Part shown: positions 36,720-45,871 of the stretch, one piece after another
Numbering within the stretch: the stretch's first letter is position 1
Layout: each line of letters starts with the position of its first letter
Assembly (NCBI RefSeq): GCF_963676275.1
Contig: NZ_OY781091.1
Span: forward strand, 1,342,775-1,406,774
DNA: 64,000 nt
Origin: an uncultured Cohaesibacter sp.
GTDB lineage: Bacteria; Pseudomonadota; Alphaproteobacteria; Rhizobiales; Cohaesibacteraceae
Reading direction: 5' to 3'
Notes under the pieces: model-generated
Database searches by the model: none
Told to the model about the DNA's origin: nothing
The model's input: the letters and a program-made list of their open reading frames with translations, nothing else
Made by a program: the position numbers and the translations under genes

Positions 36720-37958
36720 TCAGCGTGTCAGCGTGACCACGCATTCCACATGGGGCGAATAGAGAAACTGGTCGACCGGTGTCACCGAAGCGATGCTGTA
36801 ACCACCGTCTACCAGAATGCGCAAGTCGCGGGCGAGCGTTCCGGGATTGCAGGAAACCGCGACAACCACGGGTACTTTCGATTTGGCGATTTCCTCGCAT
36901 TGTGCCTTGGCTCCGGCGCGCGGCGGATCGAACACCAGAGCATCGAATTTCTTCATTTCCTGAGCCAGAAGCGGGCGGCGGAACAGATCGCGCCGCTCCA
37001 TCTTGATGCCCTTGAGCTTGTCGCCAAAGCGCCATGCCCGCTCCAGCGCCTTGAGGGCAGCGTCTTCGCTCTCCAGCGCCCAGACCTGCGCTTTTCTGGC
37101 AAGCCGCAGGGCAAAGGTGCCCGAACCGCAGAATAGATCGATCACCCTTTTGGCATCGCCCACGCTCTCAAGCACCAGTTTTGCCATCGCCAGCTCGGCG
37201 TTTTCCTCGGCCTGAACAAAGGCGCCGGCCGGTGGGCTGACTTCAGCCCCGCCCATCTGCAACAAGGGCGGGCGGCGCTCCAGCAGCGTATCCCCATTGG
37301 CAGAAAGACGCGCCAGATCGAGCGCTTCGGCCATTTCAACCGCCTTGAGATAATCCTGCCCCTGCCGCATGTCCCTGACATCATCCAGACTGACATCGAC
37401 CCCGTTATGGGTCGCCAGCAAGGTGACACGGGCCAGATTTTTCTTGCTCATGAAAAGCGGCAGATAGTCGGCCAGCTTGGGCAACAGGGCATTGAGAGCC
37501 GGTACCAGAAGCGGGCAATGATGGACATCAACCACCCGCGTCGAGCGGGCTTCATGATAACCGAACAACAGCCGACGCCCGATAAGGCGGGCGGTCAGAA
37601 CAGCTCTGCGCCTTTTTCCCGGTTCTGTCGCAACGAGCGGCGCGATTGGCAGATCTTCAAAGCCGCGCGAGGCCAGTGCATCTCTGACCAGTGCCTGCTT
37701 CCATGCGCCATAGGCTGCTGGGGCCAAATGCTGCATGGCGCAGCCACCGCAGGTCTGAAACAGCGGGCAGACCGGCGCGATCCTGTCAGCGGAAGGCTCA
37801 AGGACCTCTTCCAACTCGCCGCGCTCGCCCATCGGCGTCACCCGCACCCGCTCTCCAGCCAGAGCAAAAGGAACATACAGACTGCCAGCACTGTGATAGG
37901 CGATGCCATCGCCCTTGCCGCCAAGCTCGTCAATTGTGATTTCTACAGGATCGGTCAC
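36720..37958 (-). CDS. TrmA/RlmD-family 23S rRNA (uracil-5) methyltransferase
   Basis: A 412-residue SAM-dependent RNA methyltransferase. It starts with a TRAM-like beta region (ITIDELGGKGDGIAY), then four cysteines for a [4Fe-4S] cluster (Cys64, 70, 73 in CPLFQTCGGC, and Cys148). The methyltransferase core has VIDLFCGSGTFALRLA for SAM, VFDPPRAGA and AVSCNPGTLARDL with the catalytic cysteine, and a closing VECVVTLTR. RumA/RlmD or RlmC is likely; exact target base cannot be told by eye. Usually paired with tlyA in Rhizobiales, but here tlyA is 5 kb away. Confidence 0.9.
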   Translation of the reverse strand: MTDPVEITIDELGGKGDGIAYHSAGSLYVPFALAGERVRVTPMGERGELEEVLEPSADRIAPVCPLFQTCGGCAMQHLAPAAYGAWKQALVRDALASRGFEDLPIAPLVATEPGKRRRAVLTARLIGRRLLFGYHEARSTRVVDVHHCPLLVPALNALLPKLADYLPLFMSKKNLARVTLLATHNGVDVSLDDVRDMRQGQDYLKAVEMAEALDLARLSANGDTLLERRPPLLQMGGAEVSPPAGAFVQAEENAELAMAKLVLESVGDAKRVIDLFCGSGTFALRLARKAQVWALESEDAALKALERAWRFGDKLKGIKMERRDLFRRPLLAQEMKKFDALVFDPPRAGAKAQCEEIAKSKVPVVVAVSCNPGTLARDLRILVDGGYSIASVTPVDQFLYSPHVECVVTLTR

Positions 37959-38477
37959 GGTCTCTTTGGTCCTTCAGCGGTCTTGTGCCCGGGTGATGTC
38001 AGCATGAAGCCTTCATCTGAGCGGGTTTTGGTCTAAAGCAAATCTATCGGATTCGCTGATCATTGTCGTCTGTCGCATTTCGTCTCTGGCTGGTCTCTGG
38101 CTGGTCCATCGCCACCCTTAGCAGATCTTGGGGCGGCTATGAGGCAAATCCGGCGCAGCGGTCAAACAGGAGACAAAGGATTTAGTCCCTTGTTGTTCTA
38201 AGGGCAAGGGTCTCGCTGATCAATTCGTGGCAATAGTGTTGCCGTGAAATGGAAATGGACCTTTTAGTAAAAATTGAAATATTTTTATATTGCAATTTAT
38301 GATGGAATTTTGGATTCTCTTTACGGAAATCAGGTATCCTGCCTGCGTGTTTGATTTGATAGAGGGAATGATTGACCAGATCATTCATCGCGCAAGGGTC
38401 GATGAAAGATTCTGTCTCCGGTATTGGGTGGGCATATCTGACCGGCATCTGATTTCGACCTGCAGGGAGACCATGAC
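37959..38477. other. divergent intergenic region, methyltransferase / FecR-domain gene
   Basis: About 520 bases without a gene. At 38083-38104 an 11-base unit GTCTCTGGCTG is repeated twice. The stretch 38230-38330 is AT-rich and probably carries the rightward promoter. Two overlapping short frames (38182-38490) lack ribosome sites. Confidence 0.4.
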
Positions 38478-39467
38478 ATGCGGGCCATAATTCTGTTTGC
38501 GATTATGCTTTTCTTTTCTCTGGCTCCTGTTGCTCAAGGGCAGGAGAAACAGCATTTTCTACTGGATAGTTGGAAAATTGGCAAAATCAGCGGCGCGGCC
38601 CGAATAGAGGTGCCCGGCCATGAGGCCATGGTCATCACGAAAGGTCGGGTCCTGTTTCCGGGGCAGACCTTGATGACGGGCCATCGCACGCGCCTGCAAA
38701 TGACCAATGGCAAGCAGCGTCTTCAGCTCGGCTCCAATACGGTTCTGAGCCTGCCTTCCTTGCATCAGCAGAAGGCTGACATGACGATCATTCGTCAGCT
38801 AACCGGCACCGTCACATTTTCCATAGACAAAAAGAACAAGAAACATTTCAAGGTGGAAACCCCCTATATGGTGGCGGCGGTGAAAGGAACCGAATTTACC
38901 GTGTCCATTGATCCCGCATGGGCCAATGTGCGGGTTCATAAGGGCATCGTAGAAGTGCGCAACAGTCTCAATGATGAAGCATTTGACGTGACTGCAGGGC
39001 AAGCCGCAGCCATGAATGTTGTCGGATTGCATGGCAAAGGATGGTTTGCGTCGCGGTCAGCATCGCCAGAAAGGGCGGCAAGCCTGACACCGGCCCTCTT
39101 GTCCCGGTCTTCACCAGCCTTGGCCTCAGCGCGGCTGACGCTGGTGGCACGTGGTGAGGAAAGCCCTGAAAAGCGCGCGATGCTCAGGGAGCAAACCGAG
39201 CGCGAAGGCTCCTCGAATATTCTGGGGCTGATTGGTGGGGCCGGGGCAAGCCTGCTGGCGGCAGTCTTCGGTTTCTTCGGGGCAATCGCCAACGCCATAT
39301 ATGGCTGGATCTCCAGCCTGATTGTTGCGGTGCTTTCGCCGCTGCTTGATAGGGCAGAGGGCTTTGCCGCGCTTGATCATTGGGTGCGCGTGGTCATGAT
39401 CGGGCTGGCTGCAGGGCTGCTCCTCGGGGCCGGGTCACTCTATTATTTCCTGTTCCACCGGCGATAA
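38478..39467 (+). CDS. FecR-domain envelope protein
   Basis: A 329-residue protein. Signal peptide at 1-21 (ending VAQG). Residues about 30-175 form a FecR-type beta domain: FPGQTLMTGHRTRLQM, RLQLGSNTVLSLP, RQLTGTVTFSIDKKNKKHFKVETPYMVAAVKGTEFTV and VRVHKGIVEVRN, the VxGTxF core being diagnostic. A Ser/Ala/Arg-rich linker follows, then two hydrophobic segments (about 245-290 and 300-325), so the C-terminus is membrane-embedded. This is not the usual FecR layout of a cytoplasmic N-terminus and one span. Paralogue of the truncated gene at the left edge. No ECF sigma factor is adjacent. Confidence 0.78.
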   Translation: MRAIILFAIMLFFSLAPVAQGQEKQHFLLDSWKIGKISGAARIEVPGHEAMVITKGRVLFPGQTLMTGHRTRLQMTNGKQRLQLGSNTVLSLPSLHQQKADMTIIRQLTGTVTFSIDKKNKKHFKVETPYMVAAVKGTEFTVSIDPAWANVRVHKGIVEVRNSLNDEAFDVTAGQAAAMNVVGLHGKGWFASRSASPERAASLTPALLSRSSPALASARLTLVARGEESPEKRAMLREQTEREGSSNILGLIGGAGASLLAAVFGFFGAIANAIYGWISSLIVAVLSPLLDRAEGFAALDHWVRVVMIGLAAGLLLGAGSLYYFLFHRR

Positions 39468-39527
39468 GACAAACTGTTCTTTTCTGCAACAGGGGCATGA
39501 TGCGGCAACCCGGATATCATGAAACGA

Positions 39528-39557
39528 AAAACCCGCAGCGATAAAGCGGCGGGTTTC
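39528..39557. terminator. bidirectional terminator between FecR-like gene and purD
   Basis: An imperfect stem AAAACCCGCAGC / GCGGCGGGTTTC with A/T-rich ends on both sides, located between convergent genes. Confidence 0.8.
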
Positions 39558-39615
39558 GCTAAAACTTGATTTCGGTATTCCGGGCATGAAAGATCAGGCC
39601 AGCTTGGTTTTGCCT

Positions 39616-40920
39616 TTAGCTGTCCTTGGCTGCCAGCTTCTCGCGGGCGACCGCACGCCAGCCGATATCCCGGCGGCAGAAGCCATTGTCCCAGCGCACG
39701 GCATCAACCGCCTTGTAGGCCAGGCTCTGTGCCTCGGTGACCGATTTTCCTCGGGCGCAGACATTGAGCACGCGCCCGCCTGTGGCCAGCAATTTGCCAT
39801 CCTTCTCAGCCGTACCCGCATGAAAAATGGTAACCCCTTCCAATGCCTCGGCGGCGGAGAGATCATCGATCACCGTGCCTTTTTCATATGAACCGGGATA
39901 GCCCTTGGAGGCGAGCACCACATTCATCACCACGTCATCGGACCAGTTGGCCTTGACCCCGTCGAGCTCGCCCTTGGCTGCGGCAAGCAACAGCTCCAGC
40001 AGATCGCTTTCAAGACGCATCATCAGGGTCTGGCATTCAGGATCGCCAAAACGGACGTTATATTCGATCAACTCGGGCCCCTTGTCGGTGATCATCAGGC
40101 CGACAAACAGGATGCCGCTGAAGGGAGCGCCACGGCTTGCCATACCGCGGATCGTCGGGCGCACAATCTTTTCCATGACCTCTTCGGTCAGCGCTTTTGT
40201 CATCACCGGAGCCGGGCTATAGGCACCCATGCCGCCGGTGTTGGGGCCGGTATCGCCTTCGCCAACCGGCTTGTGATCCTGCGCCGAGGCAAGATGCAGC
40301 GCCGTCTTGCCATCACAAAGGGCAAACAGGCTGGCTTCCTCGCCCTGCAAAAAGGCTTCGATCACGACTTCCGCGCCAGCATCGCCAAAGGCACCATCGA
40401 AGCATTCCCTGACAGCGGCTTCGGCTTCGGCGTCGCTCATGGCGACGGTCACGCCCTTGCCTGCGGCCAGCCCATCGGCCTTGATGACGATGGGGGCCGG
40501 ATGTTCCTTGAGATAGGCGAGGGCAGAGGCGCAATCGCCAAAGCGGGCATAGGCTGCGGTCGGAATGTCAAACTGGGCGCAGAGATCCTTGGTATAGCCT
40601 TTGGAGCCCTCCAGCTGGGCGGCTTCTTTGGATGGTCCGAAGCTGAGGATACCCGCCGCACTGAGGCTGTCTACGAGACCGTCAACCAGCGGTGCCTCTG
40701 GGCCGACGATCACGAAATCAATGGCGTTGGTCTTGCAGAAGGCGACGACCGCCGCATGATCGCTTTCACTGACATCGGCTTTCTCGGCCATGGCCAGAAG
40801 TCCGGCATTGCCCGGAGCGACATAAAGTGCGCCAAGACGGGGGGATTTCTTCAGGCCATAGGCAAGCGCATGTTCGCGTCCGCCAGAGCCGATGAGAAGA
40901 ACGTTGAGGCGATCAGTCAT
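39616..40920 (-). CDS. purD: phosphoribosylamine-glycine ligase
   Basis: GAR synthetase, the second step of purine synthesis. The 434-residue ATP-grasp enzyme has the start [27 protein letters not shown], the ATP-binding [16 protein letters not shown], the PurD signature [14 protein letters not shown] and metal-binding [15 protein letters not shown] at 40920 follows AAGG by 8 bases; a GTG lies three codons earlier. Ends against the FecR-like gene. Confidence 0.96.
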   Translation of the reverse strand: MTDRLNVLLIGSGGREHALAYGLKKSPRLGALYVAPGNAGLLAMAEKADVSESDHAAVVAFCKTNAIDFVIVGPEAPLVDGLVDSLSAAGILSFGPSKEAAQLEGSKGYTKDLCAQFDIPTAAYARFGDCASALAYLKEHPAPIVIKADGLAAGKGVTVAMSDAEAEAAVRECFDGAFGDAGAEVVIEAFLQGEEASLFALCDGKTALHLASAQDHKPVGEGDTGPNTGGMGAYSPAPVMTKALTEEVMEKIVRPTIRGMASRGAPFSGILFVGLMITDKGPELIEYNVRFGDPECQTLMMRLESDLLELLLAAAKGELDGVKANWSDDVVMNVVLASKGYPGSYEKGTVIDDLSAAEALEGVTIFHAGTAEKDGKLLATGGRVLNVCARGKSVTEAQSLAYKAVDAVRWDNGFCRRDIGWRAVAREKLAAKDS

Positions 40921-41432
40921 CACGGGCACCTTTGCAAAAGTGAGCCATCAGCAAGGCTCGGATATCGGAATTGGACAGGTGCAAGTCTGCTACCCTTCAG
41001 CCATGATAAAATCAAGCCTGCAACCGGCCTGCGGACAAATTCTTGCCCTAAAAGCCATGATTAATTGCTGAAATGGCAACAGGCCGGGCCTGATTGTTCG
41101 CCACTTGGCGTAAAGTCCGGAACATGGCCACAGAACCGGGCGGGGCTACGCAGCTCGCGGGGGGGCTTGTTTGGGGTGCATGCCTGCAAGCAAGGAGAGA
41201 TGAAAATCATCTCTGCATTTAGAAAAAGCCGATCCAAAAGAAGACACCTTGCGTATCTAACAGGTATGACGGTTCGGAAAACTTGGAATTAGTTTAATAT
41301 ATACAAAATGATACAGGCGCGAGACACTACAATACAATTTGGGTGGTTGACGTTGCCTTGCTCTTGGGGCAATGCTCATGAATGCATAAGGGTTCTCCTT
41401 TTGGGCAAACAATCATGGCCAAGGACATTTAC
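40921..41432. other. divergent intergenic region, purD / ubiA
   Basis: About 510 bases. It holds a 21-base segment (41024-41044) nearly identical to 45130-45150, a small Arg-rich frame at 41200-41292, and AT-rich DNA at 41280-41345 likely to be the ubiA promoter. Nothing else recognised. Confidence 0.45.
41200..41292 (+). CDS. possible 30-residue Arg/Lys-rich peptide
   Basis: An ATG at 41200 after AGGAG (spacing only 2 bases) opens a 30-codon frame with 9 Arg/Lys residues (MKIISAFRKSRSKRRH...). This recalls short DUF1127-like proteins, but similarity is slight. The start codon lies inside an 8-bp inverted repeat (AGAGATGA, AAA, TCATCTCT), which could hide it in the mRNA. Weak call. Confidence 0.25.
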   Translation: MKIISAFRKSRSKRRHLAYLTGMTVRKTWN

Positions 41433-42386
41433 ATGAAGGAACAGGCAACTCTGGGAGATGGACGCGTTGCGGATGCAGTGCGTGGCCATTGGGCAGACAC
41501 TCTGCTGCCTGCATGGGTCCGTCCCTATGCGCGCCTGTCCCGGCTGGAGCGGCCGATCGGCTGGTGGCTTTTGCTCTGGCCATGCCTCTGGTCCCTGACG
41601 CTTGCCGTGTCGGTCACAGATGCCGACAATTTGCCGCCCATTGAGCGCATCCTCTGGTATGGCCTTGCCTTTTGGCTGGGAGCCGTTGCCATGCGGGGCG
41701 CTGGCTGTACCTATAATGATATTGTCGATCAGGATATCGATGAGATGGTCGAGCGCACGCGCTCGCGTCCTCTGCCCAGCCATCAGGTTTCCCGTCGTCA
41801 TGCATGGGGCTGGCTGATTGCTCAATTGCTGATCGGTCTGTTCGTGCTGCTTCAGTTCAACAATTATACCATATGGCTCGGCTTCGCCTCGCTCAGCGTG
41901 GTGGCCATCTATCCCTTCATGAAGCGGATCACCCATTGGCCTCAACTGGTGCTCGGGCTTGCCTTCTCATGGGGGGCGCTTGTTGGCTGGACTGCGATCA
42001 CCGGGCAACTGGCTCCGGCCCCCGTGCTGATGTATCTGGGCGCCATCGTCTGGACCATCGGCTATGACACCATCTATGCCCATCAGGACAAGGAAGATGA
42101 TGTCATGATCGGGGTGAAATCGACCGCGCTGCTGTTCGCTGAAAATACCCGTGGCTGGCTCAGCCTGTTCTACGCCGTCATGGTGCTGTGCATGCTTTCC
42201 TGCTTCTGGCTGTCTGGCGTGTCATGGCCTGCCTTTGTCGGACTGGTCATTGCCGCGCTGCATATGGGCTGGCAGATCTGGAAGCTGGATATCGGCAATG
42301 CGGGCCAGTGCCTCGCTTTGTTCCGGTCCAACACGCAGATAGGCTGGATCATTTTTGCCGGATTGCTGGCCAGCATCTGGCTTTGA
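41433..42386 (+). CDS. ubiA: 4-hydroxybenzoate polyprenyltransferase
   Basis: Attaches the polyprenyl tail to 4-hydroxybenzoate in ubiquinone synthesis, in the inner membrane. The 317-residue protein has about eight membrane segments and both Asp-rich motifs: GAGCTYNDIVDQDID (near residue 90) and YDTIYAHQDKEDD (near 215). The opening segment RLERPIGWWLLLWPCLWSL is typical. AAGGA 7 bases upstream favours the ATG at 41433 over those at 41415 and 41382. Confidence 0.95.
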   Translation: MKEQATLGDGRVADAVRGHWADTLLPAWVRPYARLSRLERPIGWWLLLWPCLWSLTLAVSVTDADNLPPIERILWYGLAFWLGAVAMRGAGCTYNDIVDQDIDEMVERTRSRPLPSHQVSRRHAWGWLIAQLLIGLFVLLQFNNYTIWLGFASLSVVAIYPFMKRITHWPQLVLGLAFSWGALVGWTAITGQLAPAPVLMYLGAIVWTIGYDTIYAHQDKEDDVMIGVKSTALLFAENTRGWLSLFYAVMVLCMLSCFWLSGVSWPAFVGLVIAALHMGWQIWKLDIGNAGQCLALFRSNTQIGWIIFAGLLASIWL

Positions 42387-42428
42387 GCGGAAAAATCCCG
42401 TCCCCCGTCTCCCTGATTTCAGCAAAGG

Positions 42429-43184
42429 TCAGGCAGTTTTCTCCGCACCGAGAAGATATTCCTTGTTGCCATCGCCGCCCAGAATGGGCGAGGGGATGAG
42501 ATCGCGCACCTGCCAGCCAACGCAGGCCGGGTCATCGGAGCTGGCAAGCCAATCGGCAATGGCCTGAGCTGCCCTTTCTCCCTCCATTGCATCGCGTACG
42601 ATGCCGCCCTTGCCAATGCCCTTCTTGCCCACCTCAAACTGGGGTTTGACCAGCAAGAGGGCGAAGCTGTCCGGTGCGGCCATGCCGAGCGCTGCGGGCA
42701 GGGCGAGCCGCAGGGAAATGAAAGACACATCGCTGACCAGCGCGCTAAAGGGCTCTGGCACATGGCTTTGGTCCAGATGGCGTGCATTGACCCCTTCGAG
42801 CGAATGCAGGCGCGGATTCTCCAACAGGCTGGGATGCATCTGGTCATGTCCGACATCGATGCCATAGACCGCCTGTGCGCCCCGCTCAAGCAGCACCTGA
42901 CAGAAGCCCCCGGTCGAGGCCCCGATATCGACCGCAATCCGTCCGGCCGGATCAAAGCCAAAATGGTCAAGCCCGCCAATCAGTTTCAGCGCAGCGCGCG
43001 AGACATAGCCTGATGCCGGATCATTCATTTCCAATGCCGCATCCGGCCCCACCATCTGGCTGGCCTTGGTCGCTGGCTTGCCATCCACCTGCGCAAAGCC
43101 ACGCTTGATCGCATCGCGGGCACGCGCCCGACTGGCGCAAAGGCCGCGTTCCACAAGAGCCTGATCAAGACGCAGTTTCTCCAT
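42429..43184 (-). CDS. tlyA: TlyA-family rRNA 2'-O-methyltransferase
   Basis: A 251-residue protein with an N-terminal S4 RNA-binding domain (RLDQALVERGLCASRARARDAIKRGFAQVDG) and an FtsJ-like methyltransferase domain: VSRAALKLIGGLDHF, VDIGASTGGFCQVLLERGA for SAM, DVSFISLRLAL and LLVKPQFEVGKKGIGKGGIVRD. These are the TlyA/hemolysin A signatures. The ATG at 43184 follows GGGAAAGG; sequence upstream in the same frame consists of short repeats and is not likely coding. Convergent with ubiA. In many Rhizobiales it sits next to dxs; here dxs is 5 kb to the right. Confidence 0.92.
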   Translation of the reverse strand: MEKLRLDQALVERGLCASRARARDAIKRGFAQVDGKPATKASQMVGPDAALEMNDPASGYVSRAALKLIGGLDHFGFDPAGRIAVDIGASTGGFCQVLLERGAQAVYGIDVGHDQMHPSLLENPRLHSLEGVNARHLDQSHVPEPFSALVSDVSFISLRLALPAALGMAAPDSFALLLVKPQFEVGKKGIGKGGIVRDAMEGERAAQAIADWLASSDDPACVGWQVRDLIPSPILGGDGNKEYLLGAEKTA

Positions 43185-43235
43185 AAGACAAGACCTTTCC
43201 CTGAGGGCATGGCATTCGAAAGTGAGGGCTGGCCA

Positions 43236-43300
43236 GAAAGCCAAGGCCCTTGAAGGCCAAAGCCCCGTGAAAGCCAAAGCCTGTGCAAGGCAATGGCTGA
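43236..43300. repeat. imperfect 16-17-base tandem repeat
   Basis: Three to four imperfect copies of GAAAGCCAAGGCC-like units begin at 43236, 43252, 43269 and about 43286, just upstream of tlyA. They fall in the leader of the tlyA transcript. Confidence 0.7.
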
Positions 43301-43335
43301 CCTGAAACCCTGCTGTCAATAAGGCCTGAAAAGCT

Positions 43336-43385
43336 GCAAATCAAGGGGCGCAATTCAAGAGGCGCAACTCAATAGGTGCAAATGG
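43336..43385. repeat. 14-base tandem repeat, three copies
   Basis: GCAAATCAAGGGGC (43336), GCAATTCAAGAGGC (43350), GCAACTCAATAGGT (43364), then a partial copy GCAAATGG. It lies between the SCO gene stop and the other tandem repeat. Confidence 0.75.
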
Positions 43386-43395
43386 CCATGCGGCG

Positions 43396-44019
43396 CTATT
43401 GGGCGCTGGCAATCAGATTGCGCAATTTCACCACCGCGCTGTCATGGGCTTCGCCAAAGGCGATGGTGCCGGAGAAATCGCCCCCCTTCTTCATCAGGAA
43501 TACCGATGCGGTGTGGTCCATGACATAATCCCCATCGCCGCTGCCGTCATCGACCTTTTTGGCATAGACCCTGTAAGCCTTGATCACGGCATCGGTTTGC
43601 TCGCGTGTGCCGCGCAGACCGATCAGTTGATCAAAGAAGGCTCCGACATAATCGCCCATCGCTTCCTGACTGTCTCTCTCCGGATCGACCGTCACAAAGA
43701 CGAAATTCATCTTTTCCGCGTCCTCGCCCAATTCTTCCACCCAGAGCGTCATCTCGCTCAGGGTTGTTGGGCAGACATCAGGGCAGAAGGTGTAGCCGAA
43801 ATAGATCGCCAGCGGCTTGTCGGCAAAATCGGCATAGGTAACGGCCTTGCCGGTGTGGTCGGTCAACGCAAAGTCGCCGCCAATCCTGACGTCGGTTTCG
43901 CCCTCCTGTGTCTTCTGCACATAAAGCTCATCGCTATACCAGGAAAAGACGAGAAAGCCCAGAATGATCGCCATGAGAAGGCTGAGGCTCCAGGAGATGG
44001 CGCGAATGAGTTTTTTCAT
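43396..44019 (-). CDS. SCO1/SenC-family copper chaperone
   Basis: A 207-residue membrane-anchored thioredoxin-like protein that helps build the CuA centre of cytochrome c oxidase. One N-terminal membrane helix (about 9-27), then ALTDHTGKAVTYADFADKPLAIYFGYTFCPDVCPTTL with the copper-binding Cys79 and Cys83. The third ligand, His169, lies in VMDHTASVFL. FVTVDPERDS is also conserved. All SCO ligands are intact. Gene alone on the minus strand, upstream of the tandem repeats. Confidence 0.93.
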   Translation of the reverse strand: MKKLIRAISWSLSLLMAIILGFLVFSWYSDELYVQKTQEGETDVRIGGDFALTDHTGKAVTYADFADKPLAIYFGYTFCPDVCPTTLSEMTLWVEELGEDAEKMNFVFVTVDPERDSQEAMGDYVGAFFDQLIGLRGTREQTDAVIKAYRVYAKKVDDGSGDGDYVMDHTASVFLMKKGGDFSGTIAFGEAHDSAVVKLRNLIASAQ

Positions 44020-44187
44020 CTTGTTTTCCTGATGCTGGATGGGACGGACCTCCGGCGCAAAAACCGGATCGGACCTTCAGTCTCCACAGTGCGTTGCGCA
44101 AGTCAACCTGACGAAACTGCGCATGAGGCTTAAGGATGAGACCTGTCAGATGACAGTCAACAAGGGCATGCATGCATCTTGATCAGA

Positions 44188-44820
44188 TCATCGATGGGTC
44201 AGCGCCAGCTTGATGCCAAAGCCAAGCAGCAGGAAACCTGTCGCCCCATTCAGACTGCGCGCAATGAGCGGTCGGGCGAGAAAGCGCCGCGCCTTGTGTA
44301 CCATTATCGCCAGACCGCCCTGCCATAGCATGCCGAGCAGAAAATGGATGCCCGCCACCAGCAGCGACTGCCAGAGCGCCGATTGGGCAGGATCGATGAA
44401 CTGGGGCAGGAACATCATGTAGAACAGGATCGGCTTGGGATTGAGCACATTGGACAGGATGCCCTCACGAAAGGAGGTGATAAGCGATACGGCACGCCTG
44501 CCTTCATTTGCCAGAACGAGCCCATGTCCGCGCCATGCGGCCCGCAGCGATTGCACTGCCAGATAGATGATGAAGAGCGCGCCGGCATATTTCAGCAGCA
44601 TGAAAAGATAGGCCGACTGAAGCAGGATCACCGAAAGGCCCAGAGCAGAGATGGTCGCATGGACAAACAGGCCCGAACATATGCCCAGACTGGTGGTGAA
44701 GCCATCCGAAAAGCCGCCGCGTGCGGCATTGCGCAAAACCAGCACCGTGTCCATGCCCGGAGCCATGGTCAGGGCAGTCAGAGCCAGAATGATCGCGAGA
44801 AAGGGAAAATGCTCGAACAT
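44188..44820 (-). CDS. LysE-family exporter
   Basis: A 210-residue LysE/RhtB-type amino-acid exporter with about six membrane segments. Key segments: ALTMAPGMDTVLVLRNAARGGFSDGFTTSLGICSGL at the N-terminus (the PGP-like turn reads PGM) and the FREGILSNVLNPKPILFYMMFLPQFI loop, diagnostic of the family. Substrate unknown. Confidence 0.92.
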   Translation of the reverse strand: MFEHFPFLAIILALTALTMAPGMDTVLVLRNAARGGFSDGFTTSLGICSGLFVHATISALGLSVILLQSAYLFMLLKYAGALFIIYLAVQSLRAAWRGHGLVLANEGRRAVSLITSFREGILSNVLNPKPILFYMMFLPQFIDPAQSALWQSLLVAGIHFLLGMLWQGGLAIMVHKARRFLARPLIARSLNGATGFLLLGFGIKLALTHR

Positions 44821-45206
44821 GACGAACCTTGAAGCTGGGATGGTGAACAGGGATGCGGCAGGGCAGAGGTAATGGGCAGATCACAGCCTATGCCGGAACA
44901 GCAGCAATGCAAGACAAAAATGAAGCGGAACGCGCTTCGATATATTTAAGCAGCATTCAAGACTGGGGCGAGGTGCATCAGGTCAGACGGGCAGGAATCT
45001 TGGTGAATGCCAAGGCTCCATTGGTTATCCTTCAGCTACGGCCTCCAGTCCAAGCGTTCAGGCCAAGTCATCCAGTTCAAGCCCCCCGCGAGGATATCTC
45101 GCCAGTCCCTAGTGACCAGTCTTCTGTCCCCGGCCTGCGGATAAATTCTTCGCATTCATGCGCAGGCCAGCAACAAGGGGCATGGCCGCAGAGGGCTTAT
45201 ATCCGG
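44821..45206. other. gap between LysE gene and VOC gene
   Basis: About 385 bases with no gene. The segment 45130-45150 matches 41024-41044 at 20 of 21 positions. Otherwise nothing recognised. Confidence 0.4.
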
Positions 45207-45635
45207 TTAGCCTTCGAACTGTTCGTGCGCGCCCCAATACATGGCTTCGATCTTGTTGCCATCCAGATCGCGGACAAAACAGCCATAATAGGCGTCACCA
45301 TAATCCGGGCGTGGCCCCGGAGCGCCGTCTGGCGTGGCGCCCATTTCAAGCGCCTTGTCCCAGAAGGCCTGCACGACCTCCTTGCTCATGGCAAGGAAGG
45401 CAAAGTGAGCGCCGTTGCCGACCGAGGCCTTTTGCCTGTCATGAGGCGTTTGCACCCAGAATTCAGGATGGGTCTTGCCAAAGGCAATGGCCCCGACTTC
45501 GCCGGGAATATCGACCTCCATGATGACCTTCGCTCCGACGGTTGTCAGAACCGCCTTGTAAAAGTCTCTCGCCTTGGGAAAATCATTCGTGCCAATCGAT
45601 ACATGCGCCATGATGACGGGTGGTTCACCATTCAT
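45207..45635 (-). CDS. VOC/glyoxalase-family protein
   Basis: A 142-residue vicinal-oxygen-chelate protein. HVSIGTNDFPKARDFYKAVLTTVGAK is the first beta-alpha module, and YYGCFVRDLDGNKIEAMYWG the last, with the conserved metal-ligand Glu in KIEAM. His in the first strand is present. The ATG at 45635 has GGAG 6 bases upstream; the frame extends to 45809 without a good site. Substrate unknown. Confidence 0.85.
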   Translation of the reverse strand: MNGEPPVIMAHVSIGTNDFPKARDFYKAVLTTVGAKVIMEVDIPGEVGAIAFGKTHPEFWVQTPHDRQKASVGNGAHFAFLAMSKEVVQAFWDKALEMGATPDGAPGPRPDYGDAYYGCFVRDLDGNKIEAMYWGAHEQFEG

Positions 45636-45871
45636 TTGAAACTCCATTATGATTAAAATGTTCACTAAATGTTCTTTGTGAGATTGCGCTCTTTGGCGCT
45701 GTCCGTCAATCAGCATTTTCCCGCATCGACGCATTCTTGCCCGGTCTTTATTCTCTTTCCTATGCTTTTGCTTGCTTGGGATTTTGGCCGAAAAAGTGCA
45801 GAATGGCACCAGCCGACATGCTCAGGAGCGGGCCGGTGGGGAAACATTGCAAGGGGAGGAGACCTGAGGCA

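Noticed and set aside
38083..38107. Tandem GTCTCTGGCTG pair followed by GTCC
   Set aside because: A short two-copy slippage product with no hairpin; not counted as related to the CTGGTCC loops.
43236..43385. Possible CRISPR array
   Set aside because: Repeats are short, directly adjacent and imperfect with no spacers; no cas genes are present.
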